Positions 42,482-52,610 are shown, counted from the first letter of the stretch. The stretch: 64,000 bases of DNA from Pelagibacterium nitratireducens (GCF_037044555.1 NZ_CP146275.1:3452501-3516500), one strand, 5' to 3'. Notes: generated by a model from the letters alone, not told the origin. A program made the numbers and translations.

Positions 42482-42556
42482 TCAAGCGAGGCCGATGAAG
42501 GACAGGATGGCCATGACAACGACCACAAGGCCGACGAGATAGATGATGGAATTCAT
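42482..42556 (-). CDS. 24-residue membrane peptide
   Basis: The 25-codon frame reads MNSIIYLVGLVVVVMAILSF then IGLA. It is a single membrane helix with almost no other part. GGAG lies 8 bases before the ATG, and it lies just upstream of the PhnA-like gene on the same strand. Similar peptides (M-I-Y-VGL-VVV-AILSF-G-L) occur in rhizobia. Such short helices can act as stress or membrane-complex subunits; the role here is unknown. Confidence 0.6.
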   Translation of the reverse strand: MNSIIYLVGLVVVVMAILSFIGLA

Positions 42557-42628
42557 TGTCGTTCTCCGTCTGTATTTGCCCGCGCTAAGCCCGGGGTAAA
42601 TCTTGTCGAAATCGATCTGGCGCACTCG

Positions 42629-42706
42629 CTAGAGCACGAAAATCAAAAGCAAAATGATCAGCGGCAGGGGGATGCCGATCAGCCAGAGCAAAAGTCCTGC
42701 GAACAT
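42629..42706 (-). CDS. 25-residue membrane peptide
   Basis: The 26-codon frame reads MFAGLLLWLIGIPLPLIILL then LIFVL. It is one hydrophobic helix with a PLP kink. TGAGGGA lies about 10 bases before its ATG. It precedes the 24-residue peptide by 72 bases on the same strand, so the three genes probably share a transcript. No function is known. Confidence 0.55.
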   Translation of the reverse strand: MFAGLLLWLIGIPLPLIILLLIFVL

Positions 42707-42880
42707 GAAACCGAGTCCCTCATTGCACTGTGTGCGCTGTGTTTATCGTGAGGGACTAAGAGTCACGGGTGTGGGTTGGTTCCATCGGCCGGGCAGAAGG
42801 TGTCGAAAAGGGGACGAAAAAAGGCGACAGTCTGTCCATGACACGCTGCCGCTTTCAACCGTTGCGCCCTATCGGCTTGC

Positions 42881-45800
42881 TCAGTAATCCTGTTCGTAGA
42901 ACAGGCCGACACCGGAATTGCCCGTCGTGCTGGTGGTGCCGCGGGCCCGAAGCTGCTCGGTGATGTCGAGATCGATCGTGACCCGACTTTCCGCGGCCCC
43001 GGCCTCGACGCCGAGATAGATGTTGTCATCGATATAGGCACCGGCACGCACCCCGACATTGCCTTCGGAATCGGTGACGATATCGAGATCGTCGAGCCCT
43101 GCAGCTTCGCGCAGGGACCCCAGAAGCGAGCCCGAGCCACTGCCGCCACCGGCCAGTTCGGCCGCTGCCGCAGCCAGTTGGGCCAGTTGCAGCGGAGACA
43201 ACTCGCCCACGCCGCGATCAAAGATCAGCCGAGCCAGAACTTCGTCCTGGGGCAGCATGGGATCGGACGAGAACGTCACCTCCGGCGATGATGCGCGGCC
43301 CGAAACGGTAACGATAACCGTGATGTCATTGCCCTGTGTGCGGGCGACGAGGTTGATGAAGGGATCGAGATCGCCGATCAGGGTGACGGTGCCTTCGTCG
43401 AAATCGATACGCTGGCCCAAAATCGAGAGCCGGCCGCGGATCAATTCGAGCCCGCCGACGGGCCGGACATCGGCCACATTGCCGTTGATCTGAACCTGGC
43501 CGCCCACCTCTGCATCGAGCCCACGACCGCGGATGAACACCTGGTTGGGCGCTGAAATGGTGATGGCGAGTTCGAGCGGCACGCTGGCCGTTGTGGTGCT
43601 CGATGCGCGCTGGTCGATGCGGGCCCGGGCCAGCGTCGCGGCGACCGGGGGTGGTGGACGAACGTGATCGACGTCGATGACACTCACCGCGCCGCCGAAG
43701 CCGTCGGGCACGGTGATGTCGGCGCGGGCGACGTCGACGTTGCCCGCCAGCCGTCCGCCATTGGCGATGGGGCCGGTGAGCCGCAGATCGCCGTTGAGCG
43801 TGGCGACCACGAGATTGCCGTCGGCGTAGCGCGCCGCGTCGAAATTGATCGCGATGTCGGAATTGAACCCAGCATCGAGGCCAACGAAGCCTGAGGCCGA
43901 GACCGAACCGCCCGTGGCGAGATTGGCCGTGAGCGTGTTGATAGTCACACGATCTGCGTTGAGCGAAGCGGTGCCGGTGATGCCGACCAGCCGGAGCGCG
44001 AGACCGGGATCGATAAATTCGCCATTGGCGACCGACACTGTGCCCGAAAACTGCGGATCATCGATGCGTCCGGTGACACGGGCGTCAAGATTTGCCGTGC
44101 CTGAAATCTGCGCGCCGCGATCGGCCACGAAGCGGTTGGCCAGCGAAAGCGGGGCCGAGCCGTTGACTGCGATATTGAGGCCGGCCCCTTCAAGCGGGAT
44201 GGTGCCCTGAGCGGTGGCGCTGAGCCCGCCCGAGCCGTTGGCGCGAGCCTGGGACAGGGTGATGGTGTTGTCGGCGAAACTGCCCTGGGCCGATAACGTG
44301 AGCGGGGCGATTCCGAAATCGGAGATCGTGGCGGCGTTTAAGCCATTGGCCTCGAACGAGAAACTGGCACGCGGATCGCTGGCTGCGCCCGAGATCTGCG
44401 CGGTGCCCGAAACCGTCCCGGCCAACCCCAGATCGGGAACGATGGTGTTGGCGATGTTGAGCGGGAAGGCGGTGACATCGAGCGCGATATCGAGATTTTG
44501 CCCGGCGCTGCCTGTCGCCATGATGCGGCCCGAACCAACGGCCAGTTCGACCCCCGAAAACGAAACCGTCTCGTTGGCGACGGTCAGTTCGGCAGGTTGA
44601 GCGAGGCTTGCAGCAAGCTGGCCCCGTGTCAGCCCGAACGTGTCCAGTGCCACACGATATCCATCGGCAATGGGTTCGAGCAGGCCGGCCAAAGTGACCT
44701 CGGTTCCCGCATTGAGCGAAGCATTGCCTGAAAACCGCGTGGTTTGCTGGCTGGCCGTCGCGGTGAGCGAAACGGTTTGCACATTGGTGCCCGCGGCAAC
44801 GATATCGGCGCCATCGATCGACCCGTCGATCACCGGAACGCCGAACAGATCGGCAATCGTCGCCTCGACGTTGGCCGAGCCGATTGTGATGTCGTTGAAC
44901 CTTACGGCGTCGAGAGAGGCCGTGACCTCGGCGTTCTGGGTTTCGCCTTCCGGGTCCAGGATGATATCGGCGTTGGCCGCGCCGCTCGCGTCGGCCAGCG
45001 CGAGGGCGGCCGCCGTTTCGATATTTGGCGCATCAAGGGTCAACCGGCCATCGAGCAGACCATTGGCAAAGCGGGTAAGATTGCCCGAAAGCGCCGTGCC
45101 GGGGGCCTCGAACGCAAAGTCTGACAGGCGCAGGCGCTCGGCATTATTATCGATGTCGCTGGCCAGAGAGACGCGGAACCCATCGAGCGATGCAGCACCA
45201 GCGAGGGCACCGACAAGCCCCTCTTCGCGCGAGGTGCCGTCAAAGCCGATATTGGCGTTGCGCAATGTGCGCCCGCCCAATGTGCCTTCGGGGATATCGA
45301 CGTCGGCGGACAAGGCGATGGTGCCTTCGGCGCCCTGGGCGGTGCCTGTCGCGGTCAGCTGGCCGGACATTTCGGGATTGATCAGGGCAAGGTCGGCCAG
45401 CGCCAGATCGAAGGTGAAATCGGCGGTGCCTGTGGCATAGGTGCCGTCGGCGACCATTTCGACCTGGCTATTGGCGATGCGGAAATCTTGGGCCTCGAGC
45501 CCGGCTTCATTGCGCGCTACGCGACCCGATAGCGCAACCGTGCCTTCGAGCAAATTGTCGGCGATCTCGTCATCGACCGAGAGGTCGGTGCCGGTGCCGT
45601 CGAGCGTGAGATCGAACCCACCGGACAGCGGCGAGACCGTTCCGGTGGCATCAAGAGCAATGGCGCCCGATAGCTCCCGTTCGGCAAGACCGGAAAAGGG
45701 GGCTATCGAATCGGTGGTGAGCTCGAGATCGCCGCTAAAGACGTTTTCGTCGATCTGGCCGGCTGCCTCGAAATTGAGCGCCTGGGCGAGGAGGCGGAGC

Positions 45801-47224
45801 TGAGCGAGCGTTATGGGCTGACCCGCCTCCCACATGCCGGCGAGGCCGAATCCGATGGAGGTGCCAAGCGCCTGGGAAATTTCCTCCGATGATGAGGTGA
45901 CGCCTTCGATCATGCCATCGCCATTGAAGGTGACGCGGCGGGCTGAAGGATCGTCGAGATCGGCGGCAACGCCCGAGGTGTCGAGCACCAGGCTCCGGGC
46001 GGCGAAATCGGGGGTTTCAAAGCCCAGCAATTGGAGGCGTCCCGACCATTGTTCGGACCCTTCATCGCCGTAATCGACATCGAAGCGGGCGCGCCGGATA
46101 CGGGTGGACGCGCCGGGCACGGGCAGAGTGACCGTGTCGCCAGAGACCGGAGAAATTTCCCCGGTGACATCGAGACGGCTCAAAAAGCCATCTGCCGTGG
46201 TGGCGGCATTGGCCAAGAGCGACAGTTCGCCGCCCGAAAGCGAAAGATTGGAAACTTCAAACCCGCCGGCATCACGCATGAGCGCCTCGAGCGAAAGCGC
46301 AGTCTGTTCACCGAAGAAATCGCGATAGGCGGCCGGCAGGACGGTGGAAAGCGGGCCGCGCAGATCGGCGGCGATGGCGAGGCCCTGCCCATTCTGGTCG
46401 AGCGTGCCCTCCCCGGTCAGGATACGGTTGCCATCGGCATCGAAGGTCAGAGCGATGTCGAGATCGTCGATGGGGCCGGCCCCTTGCAGGCCCAGCGCAA
46501 TTTCCGGACGTCCCTCGATGTCGAGGAGGTTGGCGACGATACCATCTTCCGGCTCTATGAGCTCAAGTCCGAGATCGATTTCGCGCGTATCGTTGGCGTA
46601 TTGCAGATCAAGGTCGAGCGTGCCGCCCGGTCCGTCAAGGCGTTCGATATCGAGCTGGGCATCGATGGCGCCACCCTCCAGCGTCATCGATCCGGCCAGC
46701 GAGATTTCCGAACCCAGCCCGAAGACCTGTTCACCGAACCGCACATTGGGCACGGAGAGGCTTTCAAGAATAACTGCCACGGGCAATTCTGGAACGGAGA
46801 ACCCGCCCGCCTCGGGGGACGGGGCCGCTGGCGCCTCACTGGAAACCGGATTGCGAATATAGGCAATGGAATCGGCCGACAGCGACTGGATTTCCAGCCG
46901 CCCGAACAGCAAGGCGCCCTGGTTCCACTGCAATTGCGCGTTTTCAACGATCAGCCAGATGCCTTCGGTGTCGGAAATGGTGATCTGGTCAATCGAGGCG
47001 TTGGATGAGAGCGCCCCGTCGATGCCGGTAAGCCGGATCTGGCGGTCGGGCGTGGAGATCTGGTTTTCAACGAAGCCGACAAGCGCGCCGTGCTGCTCGT
47101 TTTCATTGAGCTGGCTGGCGCGGGCTAGCATGTCCATGAGGCTTTCGCGCTCGGCATCCTGGGCCATGGCCGGCACCGGCATGGCGAGCGAGACGACGGC
47201 GATTGCGGTGGTCAGAACGCGCAT
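42881..47224 (-). CDS. tamB: translocation and assembly module protein TamB
   Basis: The 1447-residue protein has an N-terminal signal/anchor (MRVLTTAIAVVSLAMPVPAMA) and a long beta-rich body built of repeats such as LDIDVTGEISPVSG or GLARDATGTVSPLSGG. The C-terminal DUF490/TamB domain has IDFDEGTVTLIGDLDPFINLVARTQGNDITV, then VTFSSDPMLPQDEVLARLIFDRGVGELSPLQLAQLAAAAAELAGG and ends in a beta signal (GVGLFYEQDY). It forms a periplasmic groove spanning to TamA and helps insert outer-membrane proteins or move lipids. Its ATG overlaps the TamA stop by one base. The body is alanine/glycine/aspartate-rich. Confidence 0.92.
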   Translation of the reverse strand: MRVLTTAIAVVSLAMPVPAMAQDAERESLMDMLARASQLNENEQHGALVGFVENQISTPDRQIRLTGIDGALSSNASIDQITISDTEGIWLIVENAQLQWNQGALLFGRLEIQSLSADSIAYIRNPVSSEAPAAPSPEAGGFSVPELPVAVILESLSVPNVRFGEQVFGLGSEISLAGSMTLEGGAIDAQLDIERLDGPGGTLDLDLQYANDTREIDLGLELIEPEDGIVANLLDIEGRPEIALGLQGAGPIDDLDIALTFDADGNRILTGEGTLDQNGQGLAIAADLRGPLSTVLPAAYRDFFGEQTALSLEALMRDAGGFEVSNLSLSGGELSLLANAATTADGFLSRLDVTGEISPVSGDTVTLPVPGASTRIRRARFDVDYGDEGSEQWSGRLQLLGFETPDFAARSLVLDTSGVAADLDDPSARRVTFNGDGMIEGVTSSSEEISQALGTSIGFGLAGMWEAGQPITLAQLRLLAQALNFEAAGQIDENVFSGDLELTTDSIAPFSGLAERELSGAIALDATGTVSPLSGGFDLTLDGTGTDLSVDDEIADNLLEGTVALSGRVARNEAGLEAQDFRIANSQVEMVADGTYATGTADFTFDLALADLALINPEMSGQLTATGTAQGAEGTIALSADVDIPEGTLGGRTLRNANIGFDGTSREEGLVGALAGAASLDGFRVSLASDIDNNAERLRLSDFAFEAPGTALSGNLTRFANGLLDGRLTLDAPNIETAAALALADASGAANADIILDPEGETQNAEVTASLDAVRFNDITIGSANVEATIADLFGVPVIDGSIDGADIVAAGTNVQTVSLTATASQQTTRFSGNASLNAGTEVTLAGLLEPIADGYRVALDTFGLTRGQLAASLAQPAELTVANETVSFSGVELAVGSGRIMATGSAGQNLDIALDVTAFPLNIANTIVPDLGLAGTVSGTAQISGAASDPRASFSFEANGLNAATISDFGIAPLTLSAQGSFADNTITLSQARANGSGGLSATAQGTIPLEGAGLNIAVNGSAPLSLANRFVADRGAQISGTANLDARVTGRIDDPQFSGTVSVANGEFIDPGLALRLVGITGTASLNADRVTINTLTANLATGGSVSASGFVGLDAGFNSDIAINFDAARYADGNLVVATLNGDLRLTGPIANGGRLAGNVDVARADITVPDGFGGAVSVIDVDHVRPPPPVAATLARARIDQRASSTTTASVPLELAITISAPNQVFIRGRGLDAEVGGQVQINGNVADVRPVGGLELIRGRLSILGQRIDFDEGTVTLIGDLDPFINLVARTQGNDITVIVTVSGRASSPEVTFSSDPMLPQDEVLARLIFDRGVGELSPLQLAQLAAAAAELAGGGSGSGSLLGSLREAAGLDDLDIVTDSEGNVGVRAGAYIDDNIYLGVEAGAAESRVTIDLDITEQLRARGTTSTTGNSGVGLFYEQDY

Positions 47225-49131
47225 CAGAACGACTGTCCTATACCGACATAGAGCGCGTAATCGGGGTCGCCCGGGCTCTTGTTCAAAGGCACAGCGACGT
47301 CGAGGCGCAAGGGCCCGAGCGCTGTGTAATAGCGGATGCCCACGCCGGCCCCCAGGCGCAACTGATCGAAATCGGGGAAGGTGTCGGCGGCCACGTAGCC
47401 GCCATCGACGAAGGCGACGGCGCCGAACTGATCGTTGAACCGCACGCGGCCTTCCAGAGACGCTTCAAGGAGGTAGCGGCCGCCGGTTGTGTTGCCCATG
47501 CCGTCATCAACCCCGATGGAGCGATAGGCATAACCGCGCACCGAACCGCCACCGCCGGCGAAAAACAACAGGTCCGGCGGGATTTCGGACAGCGAGGGGC
47601 CAGCCACAGCGCCCGCCTTGACGCGGCCGGCAAGGACATAGTTGGCGTCCTCGTCGAAGGCGAAATAGGCGCGGCCTTCGAGCGTCGCGCGGGCGAGGAA
47701 GTTTTCGTACTCGAACTCGTAGAGCGGGTCGACGGTGGCTTCGAGATAGAAGCCTTCGGTGGGATCGAGATCGGAATCGCGATTGTCGAACACGCCGCGC
47801 CCGTAAAGGCCGGCGGTGGTGAAATTGCGGTTTCCGAAGGTAGCGTCGTCCTCGAAATAGGAATGCTGGAACTGAAGGCCGACGCTCCCGGAAATATCGT
47901 CGGTAAAGAGCTGTTCGATCCCCAGCCGCCCCTGCACAGACGTTTCGGTATAGAGCGGGAGGACCGAACGGTCGGCGCTGAGCGCGGCGACGAGGTCGGT
48001 CTCGGGGGTGAAAATGCCCGGCTTGGTGAAGGTGCCGCCAAAGGCATAGTCGAACTCGGCGGTATCGATGGGGAAGCTGATACCGGCCACCTTTGCATCG
48101 AGCCGCAGGCGCTCGGCCTCGCCGAACAGGTTGCGGTGCAGCCAGTAACCTTCGACACCAAGTCCGTCGAGCGTGCCGTAGCTGGCGCCGATGCCAAAGC
48201 GGCGCAAAGCCTGTTCCTGTACTATGATCTGGTAGGGCAGCAGACCGTTGGGCTGGACGTTTTGGGCCGCCTCGATGCGCATCGAGCGGAAAACGCCGAG
48301 CCGGGTCAGCCGTTCGCGGGCCCTCTCGATGTCGTCGGGATCGTACTCAGCGCCCTGGACCAGCCCGGTCTGACGCACGATGAAGGCCGGGCTCATGTTC
48401 TGTGTGCCCTCGACCCCTATGGGACCTATGGCGGCGTAGGCGCCCGGATCCACCACTATGGACACTTCGAGCGTGCGGCTGGGGTGATCGGCGATCACAT
48501 CGCGCGAGCCGATCTGTGCCTTGGGGTAACCCAGTTGGCGCCAGGCTTCGACAAGACGCTGTTCGGCCTGGGCTATGACCGTGGCGCGGGCCACCTGGCC
48601 CGTCACGAACCCTATTTCGGAGAGCGCCTCGACCCTATCGGCTTCGACAACGGGCATGGGCGCCCTGTTGTCAACGCGCAGGGGGCCAAAGACGAATTGA
48701 GGCCCTGGATCGACGGTAACCCTGATCTGAGCGGGTTCGGGCAGGCTGGCGTCGGGCGGGATCGAGGCGGCTTCGCGGCCATTGACCAAAATAGAGATCA
48801 CGCCGCCGTAATAGCCCAGATTGTAAAGCGCTCCGGTCATGCGAGCATAATCGCCACGCGCCTTGGCCAGAAGGCCTGGTACACCCGATGCCGGCTCGTC
48901 ACGGTCACCCCAGAGGCCGGAGGCTCCGCGCAGGGCGGCGTCCACCTCGCCCTCGGTGCCGGTCTCGAAGGTCAGATCATAGGTGCGCGGATCGGCAATC
49001 ACAGCGTCAGCGTCATCGGTCTGCGAACCGAAGAACTGGATGCCGAACAGTTCGAATCCGAGCGCCGGGCCGGTGAGAAGCGTACCGGCCACACAAAGGG
49101 CAATCAGGCTATAGCGCTTGTTGACTTTCAC
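47224..49131 (-). CDS. tamA: TamA, Omp85-family outer-membrane protein
   Basis: The 635-residue protein has a signal peptide (MKVNKRYSLIALCVAGTLLTGPALG) and three POTRA domains in about residues 30-260 (VDAALRGASGLWGDRD, LYNLGYYGGVISILVNGRE, AEQRLVEAWRQLGYPKAQ). A 16-strand Omp85 barrel follows, with RSVLPLYTETSVQGRLGIEQLF, VRGYAYRSIGVDDGMGNTTGG (lid-lock region near VRGY) and a C-terminal beta signal (DPDYALYVGIGQSF). It is the outer-membrane partner of TamB. I prefer GTG 49131 because it gives a standard signal peptide; ATG 49158 adds acidic residues in front. Confidence 0.92.
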   Translation of the reverse strand: MKVNKRYSLIALCVAGTLLTGPALGFELFGIQFFGSQTDDADAVIADPRTYDLTFETGTEGEVDAALRGASGLWGDRDEPASGVPGLLAKARGDYARMTGALYNLGYYGGVISILVNGREAASIPPDASLPEPAQIRVTVDPGPQFVFGPLRVDNRAPMPVVEADRVEALSEIGFVTGQVARATVIAQAEQRLVEAWRQLGYPKAQIGSRDVIADHPSRTLEVSIVVDPGAYAAIGPIGVEGTQNMSPAFIVRQTGLVQGAEYDPDDIERARERLTRLGVFRSMRIEAAQNVQPNGLLPYQIIVQEQALRRFGIGASYGTLDGLGVEGYWLHRNLFGEAERLRLDAKVAGISFPIDTAEFDYAFGGTFTKPGIFTPETDLVAALSADRSVLPLYTETSVQGRLGIEQLFTDDISGSVGLQFQHSYFEDDATFGNRNFTTAGLYGRGVFDNRDSDLDPTEGFYLEATVDPLYEFEYENFLARATLEGRAYFAFDEDANYVLAGRVKAGAVAGPSLSEIPPDLLFFAGGGGSVRGYAYRSIGVDDGMGNTTGGRYLLEASLEGRVRFNDQFGAVAFVDGGYVAADTFPDFDQLRLGAGVGIRYYTALGPLRLDVAVPLNKSPGDPDYALYVGIGQSF

Positions 49132-49296
49132 GGCTGGTACGCAATCCACACTATCCATTCCGCTCAACTGGAGATCCGAGTTGGGGGGTAACTGGCTCCA
49201 ATTTGATCAAAATCCTAGCACAGGACGGGTTAACGGCAACCCCGACGGCCAGGTCAAAACAACGATTATGATCTATGTGTCGCAGGCCGGGCACGG

Positions 49297-50184
49297 TCAG
49301 CGCTGCGCCGGGGCCATCGAATCGAGCAGGGCAAAGGTGCTCGTGACCAGATCGATGGAGGGGCGCAGCGGCGCCTCGGCGGCGGCGATCTGAGGCTGGG
49401 GAACGTCCCGGGTGGCGCGATGCTCGGCGTAGGCCAGCCGGACCGGCTCGGGTTCGGGCGTCCCGATTTGCGGGCGCGGTGGAATCGCAGCAGGCGCCTC
49501 GGCGGCGGCGATGGCAACAAGGGCATCGGTTTGGGGTTGTGCAGGCTCCTGCTCCTGCACCCCCAACCCGAGCGGGCGGGATGGCGGCAAAAAGCCCAAG
49601 GGGGTGCTTTCAAACGCGGTCTCGACCGGATCGGCGGCGGCAACCTCAAGTGTCTGAACGATCTCGGTTACGGGCGGCGGAGGCGTGACGGCGGCAACCA
49701 CGGGCTCGGCGGCGGTCGGCGGCATGGGGGCAATGGGGGTTGCCGGGCCGGGGCGCAGGCCGGTCTCTTCGAGCAGGCCGGCGGCCTTGGCCTCGTAGTA
49801 ATAGCCCTTGGCGTAAAGCTGGACCGCGCGATCATGACTGCCATTGGCCAAAAGCCAGGCGCCGCGCAGATATTTGACGGCATAGATGAGGTTGGTTTCG
49901 GCGTTGAGCAGATCGGAGGGCTGGCCACGGAACCCCATGGTGCGGGCCGTGGCGGGCAGAATCTGCATCAGTCCGTAGTAAGGCCCGTTGCGGGCTGCAG
50001 GGTTGAAGGTGCTCTCGCGATTGATGACACGGCGGACCAGTTCGAGCGGCACGCCGTAATATTGCGCGTAATACTGGGCGAGAATTTCGACTTCCGTGCG
50101 CGAATGGCTCTGTGCGCTGGCAGGCACGGCTGAAAACCCCAGAACGAGGGCGGCAAACAGCGCGATGAGCCGTTTTGCAATCAT
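49297..50184 (-). CDS. lytic transglycosylase (SLT domain), periplasmic
   Basis: The 295-residue protein has a signal peptide (MIAKRLIALFAALVLGFSAVPASAQ). An SLT domain at about 30-150 has the catalytic Glu in RRVINRESTFNPAARN and the substrate loop YYGLMQILPATARTMGF. The C-terminal half is Pro/Ala/Gly-rich, low complexity and probably disordered (VAAVTPPPPVTEIVQTLEVAAADP...). It cleaves peptidoglycan glycosidic bonds with formation of 1,6-anhydro ends. The start is ATG 50184; open codons further up to 50283 precede the signal peptide. It lies 165 bases from tamA. Confidence 0.9.
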   Translation of the reverse strand: MIAKRLIALFAALVLGFSAVPASAQSHSRTEVEILAQYYAQYYGVPLELVRRVINRESTFNPAARNGPYYGLMQILPATARTMGFRGQPSDLLNAETNLIYAVKYLRGAWLLANGSHDRAVQLYAKGYYYEAKAAGLLEETGLRPGPATPIAPMPPTAAEPVVAAVTPPPPVTEIVQTLEVAAADPVETAFESTPLGFLPPSRPLGLGVQEQEPAQPQTDALVAIAAAEAPAAIPPRPQIGTPEPEPVRLAYAEHRATRDVPQPQIAAAEAPLRPSIDLVTSTFALLDSMAPAQR

Positions 50185-50328
50185 TGAGACCCGAAAAAGA
50201 AATTGAACCCTGAGCAGCGCGCATAGCACACGCTTCCCCATAATGGGAGCGGATGTGGCAATTTGTGGGCGACAATCAGGCAATGCGACAACTTTTCGGC
50301 CCGCCAGATTGCTGATAGAGCGTCAGCC

Positions 50329-51000
50329 ATGCTCAATCCCATGCCCAAGACCTTCGATTACAACCCGCCCCGCGAGCCCTGGCTCGACATCCTCCACGAG
50401 GATGCCGATATCGTGGTTTTCATAAAGCCCTCGGGCCTGCTCAGCGTGCCGGGCAAGGACCCGGGGCTGTTCGACAGCCTGCAAAGCCGGGCGCTGGAAC
50501 GGTATCCGGGCGCCGGAACGATTCACAGGCTCGACAAGGACACTTCGGGCATCGTCGTGATGGCCAAGCACAAGGGAGCGCATGGCCATATCGGCAAGCA
50601 GTTCGAATATCGCCAGACAACCAAATTCTATATCGCGCGGGTCTGGGGCCATGTGGGCGAGGACGAAGGGCTTGTCGATCTGCCGCTGGCGACGGACTGG
50701 GAGAACAAACCGCGCCAAGAGGTCAACCATGAGCGTGGCCGGGCCAGCCAGACGCGATGGCAGGTAATAGCGCGCGAGGCGGAGGCGACGCGGCTCAAGC
50801 TCATCCCCATCACCGGCCGCACGCACCAATTGCGGGTGCATATGAACGAGATCGGACATCCGATCCTTGGCGATGAATTCTATGCCACAGGCGATGCGCT
50901 TGCGGCGGCCGACCGGCTGCAATTGCACGCGGCTGAACTGGGGTTCAGACACCCCAACGGTGGAGCGCCTGTCGTTTTTCGGTCCGAGCCGCCCTTTTAA
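50329..51000 (+). CDS. RluA-family pseudouridine synthase
   Basis: The 223-residue protein has the RluA core: WLDILHEDADIVVFIKPSGLLSVPGK, the catalytic Asp in HRLDKDTSGIVVMAK, and LIPITGRTHQLRVHMNEIGHPILGDEFYA. Its size fits RluA-type enzymes without an S4 domain, which act on 23S rRNA and/or tRNA. I cannot say which site. ATG 50329 (MLNPMPK) is the start; ATG 50341 is possible. The terminator at 51026 and the convergent aspartokinase gene follow. Confidence 0.9.
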   Translation: MLNPMPKTFDYNPPREPWLDILHEDADIVVFIKPSGLLSVPGKDPGLFDSLQSRALERYPGAGTIHRLDKDTSGIVVMAKHKGAHGHIGKQFEYRQTTKFYIARVWGHVGEDEGLVDLPLATDWENKPRQEVNHERGRASQTRWQVIAREAEATRLKLIPITGRTHQLRVHMNEIGHPILGDEFYATGDALAAADRLQLHAAELGFRHPNGGAPVVFRSEPPF

Positions 51001-51015
51001 GCCCAGGCCAACAGG

Positions 51016-51050
51016 CAAAGAAAAAGCCGGCCCCCGGAAGGGGACCGGCC
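51016..51050 (-). terminator. Rho-independent terminator of the ectoine operon
   Basis: GCCGG (51026-51030) and CCGGC (51045-51049) flank CCCC/GGGG with a GGAA loop and one mismatch. On the minus strand a TTTTTCTTT run follows the stem, so it ends the ectoine operon after ask. It may also help the RluA gene on the plus strand. Confidence 0.85.
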
Positions 51051-51079
51051 TGTCGTTGCGTTGCCGTCAGAGGCATCCA

Positions 51080-52534
51080 TCAGGCAACGCGACGAATGTC
51101 GGCTCGCGCCTTGCGCTCGGCGCGCTCTTCCACAAGACCCTTGTGCAGCGCGATGATCGCGGCGTCGAAATCTTTTTCTTCGACCAGCACCTGCAGATCG
51201 ACCTTGCGGATCATGTCGGTGAGGCCGATCGGCTCGATTCCGGCTTCATCGAGCGCGGCAATGGCGCGCGGCAGGATGCGGACGCCGCCCAGATCGCGGC
51301 CGATGGCCGAAACCATGGCGAGCTTGCGCAGCGTTGTGCTTGCCGTGGGGAACGCTTTGGCCAGATCGGTTTCAACCCGCTTTATCGCCTTCATCGAGCC
51401 CTTGAGATAGTGGGTAATGGTGTTGGCGTTCGAGGTCTTGGAGATGATCCAGACCTTGTGGCGCGTCAGGGATTCGAGAATCTTGGTGTCGTAACCCTTC
51501 ACCCCGACCATGTCCTGATCGTAAAACTCGAGGGCAAACACGCCCTTTAGACCCGTAATGATCTCGGCGCCCGGGGTCTTGGGGGCCAGATCGCTCACAA
51601 TGACGGTGCCCGGATGGTCGGGCTCGAAGGCGTTGGTGACGCGCAGGGGGATGCCGGCCTGGCGCAGCGATTTGGCCGCGCGCGGGTGGATCGCTTCCAT
51701 GCCCATGTTGGAGAGCTGGTCGGCAACGTCGTAATTGGTTTCGCCGATCACCTGCACCTTGTCCGAGCCGACCAGTTTGGGGTCTGCCGAAGAGAGGTGA
51801 AATTCCTTATGGATGATGGCTTCCTTGGCACCGGTCACCACCGCAACGCGGGACAGGGTCACTTCGGAATAGCCGCGATCATAGGTCTTCATGAGCTGTT
51901 CGGCGCACTGGGCATAGCCGGTGACGATGGGCAGTTCGGTGGCGAAATCGACGCCGGAGAACTGGCGTGCGATATGCTCGTCGAGCGGCAATTCGCCATC
52001 CTGACGCCAACCTGTCAGATCGATGAAGCGGGCGTTGACCCCGTTCTGGTTGAGCAGCAGGGCGGTATTGAACGCCGATTGCGCTTCGCCCAGAGCCGAG
52101 AGCATTTCACGCACGGTCAGAAGATGGGCTTCGAGCTGGAAATGGCCGAACGAGCACAGGCGCGAAAGGTCGATCAAACACGAGCGCACGCCTTCGATCC
52201 GCTCGCGGATGAATTTGTCGGCCTGCTCGCGCGTTGCAGCGTCGGCAAAGATTTCTGTGTTCTTTTCGACCATTTTCGAGGCAACCGAAGAGAGTGCATC
52301 GCCCCATTGCCAGCCGCTTTCCGCGCTCGCAAACAGCGCGTAAACGCCGGGTTCGTCGGACTTTTTGTGCTCGAGAAGGGCGTCTGTCATGCCGCCATAA
52401 GCTGACACGACGAAAATGCGATTGTAGAGCTCAGGGCCCTTCCGGTCGCCGACGAGCACGGTGCGCAAAAGCTCCTGGCTGCGCGACATCGACGTGCCAC
52501 CGATTTTTTCGACTGTATGGGTCTTGGCTGTCAC
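51080..52534 (-). CDS. ask: ectoine-specific aspartate kinase
   Basis: The 484-residue protein is the dedicated Ask_Ect enzyme: an amino-acid-kinase domain (VEKIGGTSMSRSQEL, FVVSAYGGMTDALLEHK) and C-terminal ACT domains (about 340-460, RLQDMVGVKGYDTKILESL region and LAMVSAIGRDLGGVRILPRAIAAL). It phosphorylates aspartate and so supplies L-aspartate-beta-semialdehyde precursor to EctB, usually with relaxed feedback control. The start is GTG 52534, with GGAGG 6 bases upstream. It ends the ectABCD-ask operon. Confidence 0.95.
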   Translation of the reverse strand: MTAKTHTVEKIGGTSMSRSQELLRTVLVGDRKGPELYNRIFVVSAYGGMTDALLEHKKSDEPGVYALFASAESGWQWGDALSSVASKMVEKNTEIFADAATREQADKFIRERIEGVRSCLIDLSRLCSFGHFQLEAHLLTVREMLSALGEAQSAFNTALLLNQNGVNARFIDLTGWRQDGELPLDEHIARQFSGVDFATELPIVTGYAQCAEQLMKTYDRGYSEVTLSRVAVVTGAKEAIIHKEFHLSSADPKLVGSDKVQVIGETNYDVADQLSNMGMEAIHPRAAKSLRQAGIPLRVTNAFEPDHPGTVIVSDLAPKTPGAEIITGLKGVFALEFYDQDMVGVKGYDTKILESLTRHKVWIISKTSNANTITHYLKGSMKAIKRVETDLAKAFPTASTTLRKLAMVSAIGRDLGGVRILPRAIAALDEAGIEPIGLTDMIRKVDLQVLVEEKDFDAAIIALHKGLVEERAERKARADIRRVA

Positions 52535-52610
52535 TTGTTGCCTCCGATTGGGTCGGGGTGCCCGGCGGGACCGTAAAATCCCGCCGAATGGTTCATGGGC
52601 CGGTCAGGGC

